Assembly: GCA_035235625.1 (NCBI GenBank)
Contig: CP141148.1
Span: 5,761,001-5,825,000 of the forward strand
DNA: 64,000 bases
Reading direction: 5' to 3'
Source: Saururus chinensis
Lineage: Eukaryota; Streptophyta; Magnoliopsida; Piperales; Saururaceae
Shown here: positions 33,198-44,279 of the stretch, piece by piece
Numbering within the stretch: the first letter of the stretch is position 1
How the letters are laid out: each line of letters opens with the position of its first letter
The notes under the pieces: model-generated
What the model was told of the DNA's origin: nothing
Seen by the model: the letters and a program-made list of their open reading frames with translations, nothing else
Databases searched by the model: none
Translations under genes and position numbers: made by a program

Positions 33198-36055
33198 ATG
33201 GCATACCATGCAGGGTTCCGATTTGATCCATCAGACGCCATGCTCGTCCGGGAGCTGCTCAAAGTTTGTCAAGTTAAAGGCGCGATTCCCTGCTATCCAA
33301 TCGTCTCCGACAACGTTTACGCTGGAGAACCATGGCTTCTGACTGGTAATATATCACTCATGCCAGCTACGTAATGCATGTCTTCTTTTTCCCTGGCCTC
33401 ATGTTCTTAACTTCTTTTCTGATTAAGGTGCCGGAAGGGACAAGTGTTCAAGAATTGGGGGTGCTCGGTACTATTTCAGCACCAGAAATAAGGGGTATGG
33501 AAGAAGACCAGACCGGCGGGCGGGGAAGGGCCACTGGAGTGCAACCCAAAAGCCGAAGAGCATCTCCGACGGCGATGGTCAAGCCGAGAAGAGAGCTTTT
33601 GTTTATTTCACCGACGGTGAGGGCGATGGTTCCAGCAAGAAGAAGGGCAACAGAACCCACTGGATCATGGATGAATATACGCTAATTACAAGGAAAGACG
33701 ATCCAAAGGTAACCTATATTTGTTAGTCGTATACATTGATGTGCTACCCTTTGTATTAACTTGGTTTGTTCGTCTTTCAATTCAAGACTTCATCTTTTCT
33801 CTACGTATTTTTGCTTCTGTATGTTTTTGCCAGGCCTCTGCTCTCAAAATATATATATGTTCTCTTCTAACCCCAGCTTGCGTTGCTTATGCCATAGTTT
33901 ATTAGTGCCTTAATCATTCATTAATCTGTTTGCCTATATATATGTATTTATATATAACCTCTTCTTATAAAGTTGCATTGCCTAATTTTATTTTCTTGAT
34001 ATGAGAAGTAGCAGTAATTAATTATGATAATGAAAAGATAATAATAGTTATTAGCTGAGATAACTACATAGTTATGATTAGGAAGGTTTCTTTCCCTTTC
34101 TATTACAGAAGAATCACAATTTCATACATGGGTCACGTGCCAAGTTTACACTATAGTTTTATGAAAGTTTCTTTCCCTATTAATATTAGGAAAGTTTCTT
34201 TTCCTTTCTATTCAAGAAGAATCATACGTGGGTCACGTGCCGAGTTAGGTTTAGTGCTAAATAATATGTTCATACGTGGGTCACGTGCCAAGTTAGGTTT
34301 AGTGCTAAATAATATGTTCACCTTTGAATAATTTTGTTTCGCTTCTTTCAACTTGATTGCAATAGAAATAACATTGCAATCAACAATTGAATTTTGTTTA
34401 ATCTTCAAGTACGTAACAAAAGATGTTTGACGGATTCTTGGGCCGAAACCCTTGTGCAGTTTCAGACATATGCCATATGCAAAATCAAGTGCAGACCAGG
34501 GAAAGATGAGGACGAGGATGATGATCTGATAATACTTCCTGATGACGATGGTGAGCAAAACCTGCTTCCCTCGCACTATGCATATCTGCCGCTGGGGTAT
34601 AGGTTTAAGCCCACCCCATATGAACTCCTTCGATGTTATCTCCAAAGAAAGGTTGATGATCTTCCACTCCCATCTGATGCTGTTGAAGATAAAAGAGTTT
34701 ACGACATGGAGCCATGGGCCCTCACTGGTAGCTATTTCATTCATCTTCTTGAAACATCTGCTATTAGATTAAGCAATCAGTCTTCATTGGGTGTTTTATT
34801 CTTTACCAAATGTGTATGATAATTGACTGTTGCATTGTTCTCTAATTAGGGGCTGATGGTCCTAATGGGAGGATGGACGAACGGTATTATTTCTCTAGCA
34901 GAATTCAGATGGCAAGGGAAGGCAATGGCAAAAATGCAAGCAGAAAAGCTGGCAATGGGTTCTATAAGATCACAGGGAAAAAGCAGGTGCATGACAGAGA
35001 TGGTAGATTAATTGGCGAGATAGGGGCATTCAAATACCACCGAAACGTTGATGGACGTGTTCAAAAGACTAATTGGATCATGCAGGAATTCACTCTCTCA
35101 TCTCGTGATAATAATGTGAGTTCATACGAAAATTTATATATGAAGAGTTTAACTAACCTATACTTGGTTGAATCAATAGGTCTTGTGGCCGTATTTGTAA
35201 ATCTCTTTCAGCTAACTTATTCTAAACTTTTGATTCCTGTAGGTGGGAAAATTTGAGGAAGTAGTTCTGTGTAAGATAAGACATCGGCAGGTAGGCCCCG
35301 ATGCAAGAGAAGTAGGATTTGAAGAAGCCCTTGCCATGGTTGAAGAGTTGCCCTATGAACGAGGAGAACTAGGCATGTTGGAAAACCATGCAACTGTCAA
35401 TGGCGATCAATTAGGGCCCGATGTAAGAGAAATAGGATTTGAAGAAGCCCTTGCCATGGTTGAAGAGTTGACCAATGAACGAGGAGAACTAGACATGTTG
35501 GAAAACCCTTCAATTGCCCATGGAGATCACTTCCCTGCATTGGAAGAAGCTTCTCACACCATCTCTATGGACTTGACGGCCATCACAGAACAAGGGGAAC
35601 TAAGCATGTTGGAAAATCCTACTGCAAATGGAGATCAATTAGGGCCCGATGTAAGAGAAATAGGATTTGAAGAAGCCCTTGCCATGGTTGAAGAGTTGAC
35701 CAATGAACGAGGAGAACTAGCCATGTTGGAAAACCTTGCAACTGCCCATGGAGATCATTTACCTGCATTGGAAGAAGCATCTCACACTACCATTGCTGAA
35801 GACTTACAGACCATCACTAAACAAGCGGAACTGGACATTATGGAAATTCCTGCAATTGACTATGGAGATCAATTACCTGAAACTGAAGAAGCTTATTTAG
35901 AGAAGTTGTTTGAATACGTAGAAAATAATGACATACTCTCAATTATGGTAGTAGATATTGAAGAAGACACTGCGATTGTCCATGGAGATCAAGTCTCAGA
36001 AGATGATGACATATCCTCGTCAATAAAAATGTTGCCTGACATGCCAGTAGTGTGA
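33198..36055 (+). CDS. Tandem double-NAC-domain protein, five exons, 591 residues
   Basis: Exons 33198-33345, 33428-33708, 34460-34727, 34850-35115 and 35243-36055, all with GT-AG introns and one open frame of 1776 bases. NAC domain 1 (residues 1 to about 155): GFRFDPSDAMLV, YAGEPWLLTG, RYYFSTRNKGYGRRP, THWIMDEYTL, TYAICKIK. An acidic linker (DEDEDDDLIILPDDD) follows. NAC domain 2 (about 186-334): LGYRFKPTPYELLRCYL, DMEPWALTG, ERYYFSSR, FYKITGKKQ, TNWIMQEFTL, VVLCKIR. The C-terminus (339-591) holds acidic repeats starting GPD.RE.GFEEALAMVEEL at 339, 379 and 455, probably the regulatory part. NAC proteins are plant nuclear transcription factors that bind CACG-type sites as dimers. Both domains diverge from consensus: DPSD for HPTDEE, and HWSAT or FYKIT for WKAT. 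Splice sites are predicted; the acceptor at 34460 could instead lie 6 bases downstream. Confidence 0.87.
34079..34322 (+). repeat. Intronic direct repeats with three CACGTG sites
   Basis: Inside intron 2 of the double-NAC gene. A unit of about 49 bp (CATACGTGGGTCACGTGCC, then AGTTAGGTTTAGTGCTAAAT) occurs twice in tandem (about 34224-34321). A related partial copy lies at 34122-34145, and GGAAAGTTTCTTTTCCTTTC-type sequence occurs three times. CACGTG lies at 34134, 34234 and 34282. G-boxes bind bZIP and bHLH factors, and the CACG core also suits NAC proteins. Confidence 0.8.
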
Positions 36056-37070
36056 GAGTTTGTATTTGACTAGTAGTGATGTAAATATTTTCTTAGTTTT
36101 GGTTCAAGACATGTCTTTTTTTCTGGGGTAAGGCTTTAACATCCCCCCCAGACACCTTTTTATATATCCCTCATATAAATGAACTAGTAGGGGTCCAAGC
36201 AAACCCCCCCACCTTATAAGATGTTTTTTTTTTCTAAAAAAAAAAGGCACAACACTGCCTATTTCATGATCAATTGGTTTCCAACTACATGCTATTATGT
36301 TTTGGTCTAAAGTAAATACATATATAAAAGCTTCATTAATCTTTTTTGTGACTAATTGATGAACACTAACATGTTATTAATGACCATCTTATCATTAAGT
36401 AACAATAGATATGTGATTTTTGTTCTTCTTAGTTTTTTATTGTTGTCAATTAATATTATTACCTTTATAGTTATTATAATTTCATTACTGTTATTTACAG
36501 TTAGTGTTATCTTTAATTACAACAACTACCACTGCTAAAAGTTGCTCTAATTATTATTAGACGACTTTTAAAGTGAAACTTTAGTGATGACTTATAGATA
36601 AGTAGTTTAAACATTATCAGTATCAGTCCATACTGCCAATCCCAATTGATTGAAATGTGATAATTATATATGAAGCCAGTGATGATAATTAATATCCATA
36701 AAATTATAATTTAACGCTTGATATTTAAGAACTAAACAAGGGTTAAATACATTTAAAGACATACTAGAACAAAATCGCACATAACTCTAGCCCTATTATA
36801 TTAATCACATAAATATAAATACTTTAAGAAAAATATATTACTTAATTTGGTGTAGACCGACCAACTTGATTCTGATTTTATGAATTGTTAATCTTTTCTG
36901 AAGTACACAATATATAGAGAAAATCTAAACTAATGTTAATAGAACCAGAAGACAGTTTTTAATCTAATTCTAACTAAATAAGGAATATAACTATTAGGAA
37001 TTTGAAAGGGAATCAAATCTAACCTAAAATAGGATTCTAATATATTCTATTATAATTTAGGGGCACAACA
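36056..37070. other. 3' flank of the double-NAC gene
   Basis: AT-rich; no gene. It probably contains the 3' UTR, but no strong AATAAA signal is seen just after the stop. Repeated at 37957-38914. Confidence 0.5.
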
Positions 37071-37265
37071 TAGTCCTTGACATGCCCCATATTATTAACT
37101 CCAATTGGAAGAATATTAATTTTTATTGAATGGTGAAAGAAATGAAAATAAGCTTATGATACTCTTTTTTAAGTACCATATCACTTAAATTGAACAAAAT
37201 GAAGTTATTAATATGAAACTAACTTTTTCGCCAAATGAAGCTATTAATTTAGGACGAAGAGAGCA
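37071..37265 (-). mobile_element. Stowaway-type MITE in first tandem copy
   Basis: About 195 bp between TAGTCCTTGACATGCCCCAT and GGACGAAGAGAGCA. The inner ends ATTATTAACTCCAATTGG and CCAAATGAAGCTATTAATTT are inverted matches. Same family as 38915-39122 and 39336-39539. Confidence 0.75.
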
Positions 37266-37326
37266 CAAGGTTAGGGAAGAAGTACTTTTCTGGCACGAAT
37301 TTTATATTTTTAGATAAAAATACCCT

Positions 37327-37956
37327 ATGGAAGAAGCTTCTCACACCATCTCTATAGACTTGCCGGCCATCACAGAATAAGGGAAACTAAGCATGTTGGA
37401 AAACCCTACTGCAAATGGAGATCAATTAGGGCCCGATGTAAGAGGAATAGGATTTGAAGAAGCCCTTGCCATGGTTGAAGAGTTGACCAATGAACGAGGA
37501 GAACTAGCCATGTTGGAAAACCCTGCAATTGCCCATGGAGATCATTTACCTGCATTGGAAGAAGCATCTCACACTACCATCTGGACAGACTTGCCGACCA
37601 TCAGCAAACAAGGGGAAGTAGGCATGTTGGAAAACCCTGCATCTGCAAATGGAGATCAATTCCCTGCATCGGGAGGAGCATCTCACACTACGATTGCTGA
37701 AGACTTACAGACTATCACTAAACAAGCGGAACTAGACATTATGGAAATTCCTGCAATTGACTGTGGAGATCAATTGCTTGAAACTGAAGAAGCTTATTTA
37801 GAGAAGTTGTTTGAATACGTAGAAAATAATGACATACTCTCAATAATGGCAATAGAAATTGAAGAAGACACTGCGATTTCCCATGGAGATCAAGTCTCAG
37901 AAGATGATGGCATATCCTCATCAATAAAAGTGTTGCCTGACGTGCCAGTAATGTGA
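37327..37956 (+). pseudogene. Orphan 3'-exon fragment of the double-NAC gene
   Basis: Duplicated C-terminal repeat region only, with no NAC domain. In frame from 37327 it reads MEEASHTISIDLPAITE and then a stop at 37378 (CAA to TAA against the parent gene). A frame of 187 codons reopens at 37393 and ends at 37956 in the same place as the parent. It holds one repeat unit that the parent lacks (WTDLPTISKQGEVGMLENPA and following), so the parent lost it or this copy gained it. It has no promoter of its own. It could only be expressed as an alternative last exon by read-through splicing, for which no acceptor is evident. Confidence 0.85.
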
Positions 37957-39184
37957 GAATTTGTATTTGACTAGTAGTGATGTAAATATTTTCTTAGTTT
38001 TGGTTCATGACGTGTCTTCTTTTCTGAAGTAAGGCTTTATCGTCCCCCCATATACCTTTTTATATATCCCTTATATTAATGAGCTAGTAAAAACCCCACC
38101 TTATAAGATGTATTTTTTCTAAAAAAAAAGGCACAATACTGCCTATTTCATGATCAATTGGTTTCCAACTACATGCTATTATGTTTTGGTCTAAAGTAAA
38201 TACATATATATAAGCTTCATTAATCTTTTTTGTGACTAATTGATGAACGCCAACATGTAATCAATGACTATATTATCATTAAGTAACAATAAATACGTGA
38301 TTTTTGTTATTCTTAGTTTTTTGTTATTGTCAATTAATATGATTACCTTCATAGTTATTATAATTTCGTTACTGTTATTTACAACTAGTGTTATCTTTAA
38401 TTACAGCAACTACCACAGCTAGAAGTTGCTCCAATTATTATTAGACAACTTTTAAAGTGAAACTGTAGTGATGACATATAGATAAGTAATCCAAACATTA
38501 TCAGTCCATACCGCCAATCCCAATATATGAAATTAATATCTATAAAATTATAATTTAACACTTGATATTTAATAACTAAACAAGGGTTAAATACATTTAA
38601 AGACACACTAGAACAAAATCGCACATAACTCTTGCCCTATTTTATTAATTACATAAATATAAATACTTTAGGAAAAATATATTACTTAATTTGGTGTAGA
38701 CAGACCAAGATGGTTTTGATTTTCTAAAATGTTAATCTCCTCTGAAGTACACAATATATAGATAAAATCTAAACTAATGTTAATAGAATTAGGAGATAGT
38801 CTTTAATCTAATTCTAACTAAATAAGGAATATAATTATTATGAATTGGAAAGGGAATCAAATCTAGCCTAAAATAAGTATCTAATCTAATCTATTCTAAT
38901 TTAGGGGCACAACATACTCCCTAATATGTTCCATATTATTAACTCCAATTGGAAGAATAGTAATTTTCATTGAATGACAAAACACACATCTAAAAGAAAT
39001 GAAAATAGGCTTATGATACTCTTTTTTAAGTACCCTATCACTTAAATTGAACAAAATGAAGCTAGTAATATAGAACTAACTTTTTCGCTGAATAAAGCTA
39101 TTAATTTAGGACGAAGAGAGTACAAGGATAGGGAAGAAGTACTTTTCTGGCACAAATTCTAGATTTTTATATAAAAATACCCTA
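37328..39184 (+). repeat. Tandem duplication, second copy
   Basis: Direct repeat of 35541-37327. The junction at 37320-37330 reads AAATACCCTATGGAAGAAGC, and the far end reads AAATACCCTAGGG, so ACCCTA is shared at the breakpoints. It carries an extra 41-codon repeat unit and a premature stop. Confidence 0.95.
38915..39122 (-). mobile_element. Stowaway-type MITE in second tandem copy
   Basis: 208 bp including TA on both sides: TACTCCCTAATATG at the left and GACGAAGAGAGTA at the right. A CTCCCT-type end and TA target duplication indicate Stowaway (Tc1/mariner). It moved here by the tandem duplication, not by transposition. Confidence 0.8.
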
Positions 39185-39335
39185 GGGTTCATCTTTCACT
39201 TCTAAGCTTAGTTTTAGGGTTAAAAAGCTCTTCTTGTCATCCCCATCATCAGGTCGACGACACTGGCCATGCGCGGCCTAGCCACAACTCAATTGTCTCA
39301 AATGGTTGCCACTTTATTTCTTTCAATAAAAACAA

Positions 39336-39539
39336 TACTCCCTCCATCTTAAATTATTAACTTCATTTGGAAAAAAACTTTGTTCTATATTAATATATTT
39401 ATTTTGTTTAATTTAAGTAGTTAAGTACTTGAAAAAGAGTATCATAAGTATATTTTCCCTTCTCTTAGATGTGTCTTTTACTATTTAATAAAAATTACTA
39501 TTTTTCAAATGTAGCTACTAATATAGGGCAGATGAAGTA
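39336..39539 (+). mobile_element. Stowaway-type MITE
   Basis: 204 bp with TACTCCCTCCATCTTAAAT at the left and GGGCAGATGAAGTA at the right, with TA duplications. In the orientation opposite to the other two, its interior matches them (AAGAGTATCATAAG). Confidence 0.8.
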
Positions 39540-40073
39540 TTTTAATTTATCAGGGCCAGAGAGTGCACCCGAGAATTTTTTGCTCGAAAAGTGGGGCCAT
39601 ATTTGTCAATTTGTATTGCATGAAGAGGGGAAATCTAAGGTACAAGTAGAGGTCATAAAGGGCCGGGTAGGTCCACAACTAGGTTGACTCATTTATAACT
39701 AGGCCTGGCCCCTAGGTCATATCGGTCCCTAGATTGACCCATGGGCCTAAGAGGGCCCGCTTAAGGGTCGTTGGGCCAACCCTCGGGCATGCAAGGCCCA
39801 AACTGATCTCCATAAGCCCTAATGGGCCTGACATGGCTATTGGGGGCATGTATGTGGCCCGATCGATTGGCCTTCTGCGAAGATTGAATGGACTTATGCA
39901 CGTAATCTTTTTTTTACAAAATAATAGTTTTTGGCTAGGCCCACAATCTAAGCTGACTTTGACCTATGGCCCAACACATTAGGCATGTAGTGGTGCTGAG
40001 CCTCCACTTTGGAAGTGTGGGCTGGCTAGCCCAGCCCGACCCCTACATGGGCCCGGCCGCAACGTTACTACAT

Positions 40074-40128
<55 letters not shown>

Positions 40129-40914
40129 AGGCTTCGCAATTGTCAGCAAAAAAATGCCAAATCCTGATAGAAGAAAGGAATAATTTTTAATTACAAATGA
40201 GTCCGTAAACATTTTACCAATCCTTTAGCACTCCCTCCTTCCAAAATGTATGTTTTAGGTAACAATTGTTGGGAAATCAAAATCATGATTTTATGGAAAG
40301 CGATTGTTGGGAAAGAAAAATCACATTTGATTGCAACCTGGGGAAAGCAAAATTTGGACATGAATTGTCATGAATCATGTTTGGGTGGAGCATATGGGAA
40401 ATCTGATTTTTGTAAGTTATATTACTCATATACCCTTTAAGCAAAGCAATCGTAACCATCTGCTGAAATAAACGGCTAGGATTACAAATTGACATATAAG
40501 AGAAAACCCAAATGACCCATTGTCATTCTATAAGCTTTGCCCTAATCGCTGCCCTACTCACCGCCATTCTCGCTATCCATCCACCAAACATTTGCACCTT
40601 TCCCCCACAAGAATTAAAAGAACAAACCCCATTTGTCCTCCCCAAATTTTTCCCCTTCCACCCTTCATAAGATCTCCAACAGGCCCACAAAATGCAACAT
40701 CAGATGGTTTGTGTAGGTCATGGAGGGTGTTGACAACATATCAATTTGAGCTGTCACTCTTCGGCAACTCCACTGTTAGAATCTCGCACTTGGCTTTGCT
40801 TACACTGTGCATGGTCTTATTTGTATAACATATGATTATAAATTTGGTCATATATTTTAAATTTTTATGTGTATAAATATTTGCTACAATGGTTAATTTA
40901 TTGTCAGTTTTTAT
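39540..40914. other. No gene identified; GGCC-rich stretch and microsatellite
   Basis: At 39660-39870 and 40010-40065 there are many GGGCC/GGCCC phrases in both orientations, as in the ends of some non-autonomous hAT elements, but no clean target duplication is seen. The rest is AT-rich. Confidence 0.4.
40072..40129. repeat. (TA)n(CA)n microsatellite
   Basis: About 38 bases of TA/AT dinucleotides followed directly by about nine CA units. Confidence 0.95.
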
Positions 40915-41357
40915 TTCATGCTACATGCTTTTTTGTTAGGTCAGGAACTGTAATGTTTTTTATATTCCATGTCTTTCCTTTTCTAGTCAATTGTTGTCAT
41001 ACTGAGATTTTTTTCTTATTTGCATCATGATTTTTTGGTAGGTCTGAATTATAATTAATTTTATGATGTGAATTTCTGCTAGGTCATGAATCATAATCAA
41101 TTGTATGTTGCTCACCTAATTACTAGGATTTTCTTTGCATCATGAATTTTTGCTATCATGCATCAGGAATGTCTGCATGGCTTTGAATTCCAACCAATTG
41201 TTGTCGCCCCAAAGTAATTTACAATACCTTTTTTTTGAAATTATGTTGCATGAGTTTATGCTAGGTGATGAAATCTAATCCTTTTTATGCTTCATTGCTT
41301 TGGATTCAAGTGAACTATTGTCTCCCTAAAGTACTTTAAACTGTAATTTATTTTATG
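40915..41357. repeat. Minisatellite of about 110-bp units, part left of the MULE
   Basis: Degenerate tandem units with the phrases CTAGGTCATGAA, TGTAATCCTTTTTATG, TTTGGATTCCAGTCAATTG and CGCCCCAAAGTAATTTAC. About four units. The same family continues at 56411, so the MULE at 41358-56410 splits it. Confidence 0.88.
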
Positions 41358-41383
41358 AACGTAGCTATTTGCACCCCTAAAAA
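41358..41383 (+). repeat. Left terminal inverted repeat of the MULE
   Basis: AACGTAGCTATTTGCACCCC followed by TAAAAA. Its inverted counterpart is at 56385-56410 and, for copy A, at 13555-13580. Weaker similarity continues inward, including a shared GTACCCCAT block in both ends. Confidence 0.7.
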
Positions 41384-42531
41384 CTCCTCAATACCCCTCT
41401 ATGGAGAAAAAATTGCCTAATTTTTTATTTCTCTTGTACCCCATCTACCCTAAAAACATTTCCATGTCTTTACCCCTTAATTTATAGAAAATACCATGAT
41501 GTATTGTTTCCCATGCATATCTTACGCCGACAGCCATCCTCCCTGAGTTCATACCGGCGACCTTCTAGGAAAGCAAAGAATGCGTGTAACATCATCGCTT
41601 CGCCCTGTATGGTTTTTGGTTTGATTGGTATTGACATTCAAGTGGGCGTCGGGGATTTGTTTCAAGCGTTGTACTTCAGTGGGCGAACATAGATGCAGAG
41701 TGATTACGAAAGATTTGATCTACTGGGGAAGAAGAAAGACTTAGCACAATAAGCAGGGGATGACCAACCAATTTTCAAGGGACAAATAGGTTTTAATCTA
41801 CTGTTTTTCATTTTCATTTTTGTCTATCTTTGCATGTATGCTGGTGGTTTCTCAATGCTGTATCTCTAATTTACTGTCTGAAAGTTCTTTGCCTCCGCCC
41901 ATAATATTCTTAATGTTTTTTCCCCTCTTCTGCTTGCTTGTTTAGTTAATCGAAACCATACTATGAGATACCCTATTAATAGTGGATAAAATTTTCCAAC
42001 TACAATCTCCTTACATTATCAGATGCTCTGAAAGTTTTCTCACAAAATATGGAATGCAAGATGCCACTACTGTCTTTGTCAAGCCTATGTACCTATCACA
42101 TCAAACAATTTCCATGATATACATACAAAATTTTGAAATTGTCTCTTGCTGCATAGCTTCTATGTATTAGCAATACCTATGGTTTAAGTAAACTAAGAAA
42201 TTTTAAATTTGAAAATTAGAAATATAATTAGCCTTCCAATGGGTTGCGATCATTCTGGTCTTTTTTTCTAGGAAAGCCACCAACAGGCAGTAGGCTTTTA
42301 TCGTATCATAAAACAAAAGTAAACATAACTTTAATTAGCCTTACCTCATCCAATATCTGCAATATGAATAAACAAAGGTTGAAAGAAAAACAAATAGCCT
42401 CCTTTGCAACATATGTTGAGGAATGATCTATTAATGGCTCTATAATAGATACATGATGAATTTCACAAATGAATGAACTAATTGACAAATATACATAAGT
42501 AACTTATTTCGAACAATTAGGTCTGACTCAC
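41384..42531. other. No gene seen; MULE left end region (copy B)
   Basis: Continues the left TIR with decreasing similarity to the right end. A moderately GC-rich stretch (41520-41700) resembles a leader region, but I see no recognisable protein. A plus-strand frame around 41982-42170 (FLTKYGMQDATTVFVKPMYL) is matched in copy A at 1-140, but I cannot identify it; it could be another captured scrap. Confidence 0.4.
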
Positions 42532-42929
42532 TAGCCTTGGAGGTTCTGCATATTCATATCTTAATGCTATTGCAGCTAATACATCCAAACTTCTTCTAAT
42601 TTCAACGCCGCCCTGATCATGCAAAAGAAATGGGAATGATATTATTATGAGTTTTCTAGAAAAAGAAAAATGCACTGAATCACAATCAGTTTTTAATTCA
42701 CCTGAACAACATGCTTGTTTTCTATAATTATAGTAGGATCCTGCTTATGAAAGCATCAAATAGAATATTCATATTAAAAAAATATCTACACTTGATTAAA
42801 AAAAAGATAGGAGAGATATGGACCTGAAAGTCAAAGAACCAGACCTTGTATAATTCTAGACTTTCAAGGAACTTTATTTCATCTTCAATGCAGGGATCAT
42901 GCTTTGATTTAGGAGGCAACTCTTGCACA
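42532..42929 (-). pseudogene. RNA pseudouridine synthase gene fragment (copy B)
   Basis: Same three exons as copy A, at 42929-42845, 42740-42702 and 42612-42532 on the minus strand. The middle exon has lost 9 bases in frame, turning ENKPAGLLVQ into ENKHVVQ and removing the conserved PAGLL residues. The third exon has changes but keeps its 81-base length and its GTGAGT donor. No catalytic HRLDRD exon follows. This copy is the more damaged of the two, so a functional role for the captured fragment is unlikely here. Confidence 0.7.
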
Positions 42930-44279
42930 CTGATTGGAAGAGAAATTCAATCTCCCAAATTCAAGGTATCTTTTGCTGTCACCTTACAAAATTAGAAAAT
43001 TAGAATGACAGTCATTGAGAATAAAATAATTTTTGAAGTACTCTCTCTATCCCATATTCTCTTACTTAAAAAACATTTGTCCCACATTAAGGTTCCTATT
43101 TCCCATACTTCTACCAAGTAAAAAGTGTCTAATATGCTTCTTACCATAGCAGGAGGAGCATGAGAATCTAACTTAGAGTTATGAGAATCTAAGTTACTTA
43201 ACTGAGTTCAGAGTATTGTCTTTCTTGTGGTAAGAAGTGCTCAAAGATTAGCTAGATTGAAAATTTAAGCTTCTGGATGGCAATAGTTTATTTACCCTTC
43301 TTAGTCGCCTTTGTTGAGCTTACTGTTCAAGGAATGAAGGAGAAGTGGTGCCTGCTGATTCTCTTGTAACATGTCATAATTAAGGGTATATGTCTTCACA
43401 TTTAGAAAAATCAGCATGAAAAAGTAATAGTTATATTGTTTCGTCAACATTTGATGCTCCTCCATAGAGGGATGTAAAGCTTAACCTCTACTTCACTGGT
43501 ATAAGTTGTTTTTAATATACAGCACTGGTATAGGTCTTGAGAATTCCTAAGAATGGACAAAAGAACTATTGAGTATTCACGAGCCATTACCCATCCAGAT
43601 AAATCTCGTCAAATATTTTTCTATACAATCAACCAAGCCATTGGTACTTATTTTTCTATACAGAAGTCGTCAACTGGGAAGAACTTTCTCACATTGTGAT
43701 TATATATTAATATAAACTAAAACCAAGACATAAACATCATATATGCATTGGGGCCATCAATTAGACAAAACCAGTACTTCAAGTTATTCCAGTACTTCTA
43801 GTTATTCCATTTTGTTAAATGCAAAGAATATTACTAAATAGCTCTAGTCCGTCATGCCTCACCTAAGACATTGGGTAGACACATATTCAACTCTAGAAAA
43901 TGACCTAAAAAGAGCCAAATTAGTGAGGGTATCAAGCGTCATTTCAGAAACCTTCATGAAGAAACAAAAAAAAAATTAATATGGATAGAAAAATTAAAAT
44001 GCATAGACATAAAGGCACCTGAACCAACTTCTGCAATAATGATCAACATCTTCTTAATTATACTGTCAGGCAAATAACACACGAACTTTTTAATTTGTCA
44101 CTTATTTATGTTACAAATAGAACTCCCAGAAACAAAGTACTAAGTAGCTCAAAACTCATGCAAGTGTATGATTTTTAATTGATGCACTTTCTTTACCAAG
44201 GAAGCTGATAGTCTTACTTCACTTTTTTTATATTATGCGAGGTTTAACAATTATTTTGTGCATTTTCAGATTGCAATTG
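42930..44279. other. No gene seen; MULE interior (copy B)
   Basis: Counterpart of 908-2247, AT-rich, no supported coding region. Confidence 0.5.

Larger units (their letters stand above)
35541..37327 (+). repeat. Tandem duplication, first copy (last exon end and 3' flank)
   Basis: The stretch from GGAAGAAGCTTCTCAC in exon 5 through the stop codon and 1.27 kb of flank, including a Stowaway MITE, is repeated in direct orientation at 37328-39184. The period is 1787 bp. Confidence 0.95.

Noticed and set aside
34208-34744. 178-codon minus-strand frame
   Set aside because: Antisense shadow of double-NAC exon 3 and the intronic repeat; no family features.
39966-40212. Frames containing IYIYIYIYIYI on both strands
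   Set aside because: Dinucleotide microsatellite translation.
41982-42170. Frame FLTKYGMQDATTVFVKPMYL conserved in both copies
   Set aside because: Conservation here is only paralogy by duplication and I cannot assign a family; left as a note in the region entry.
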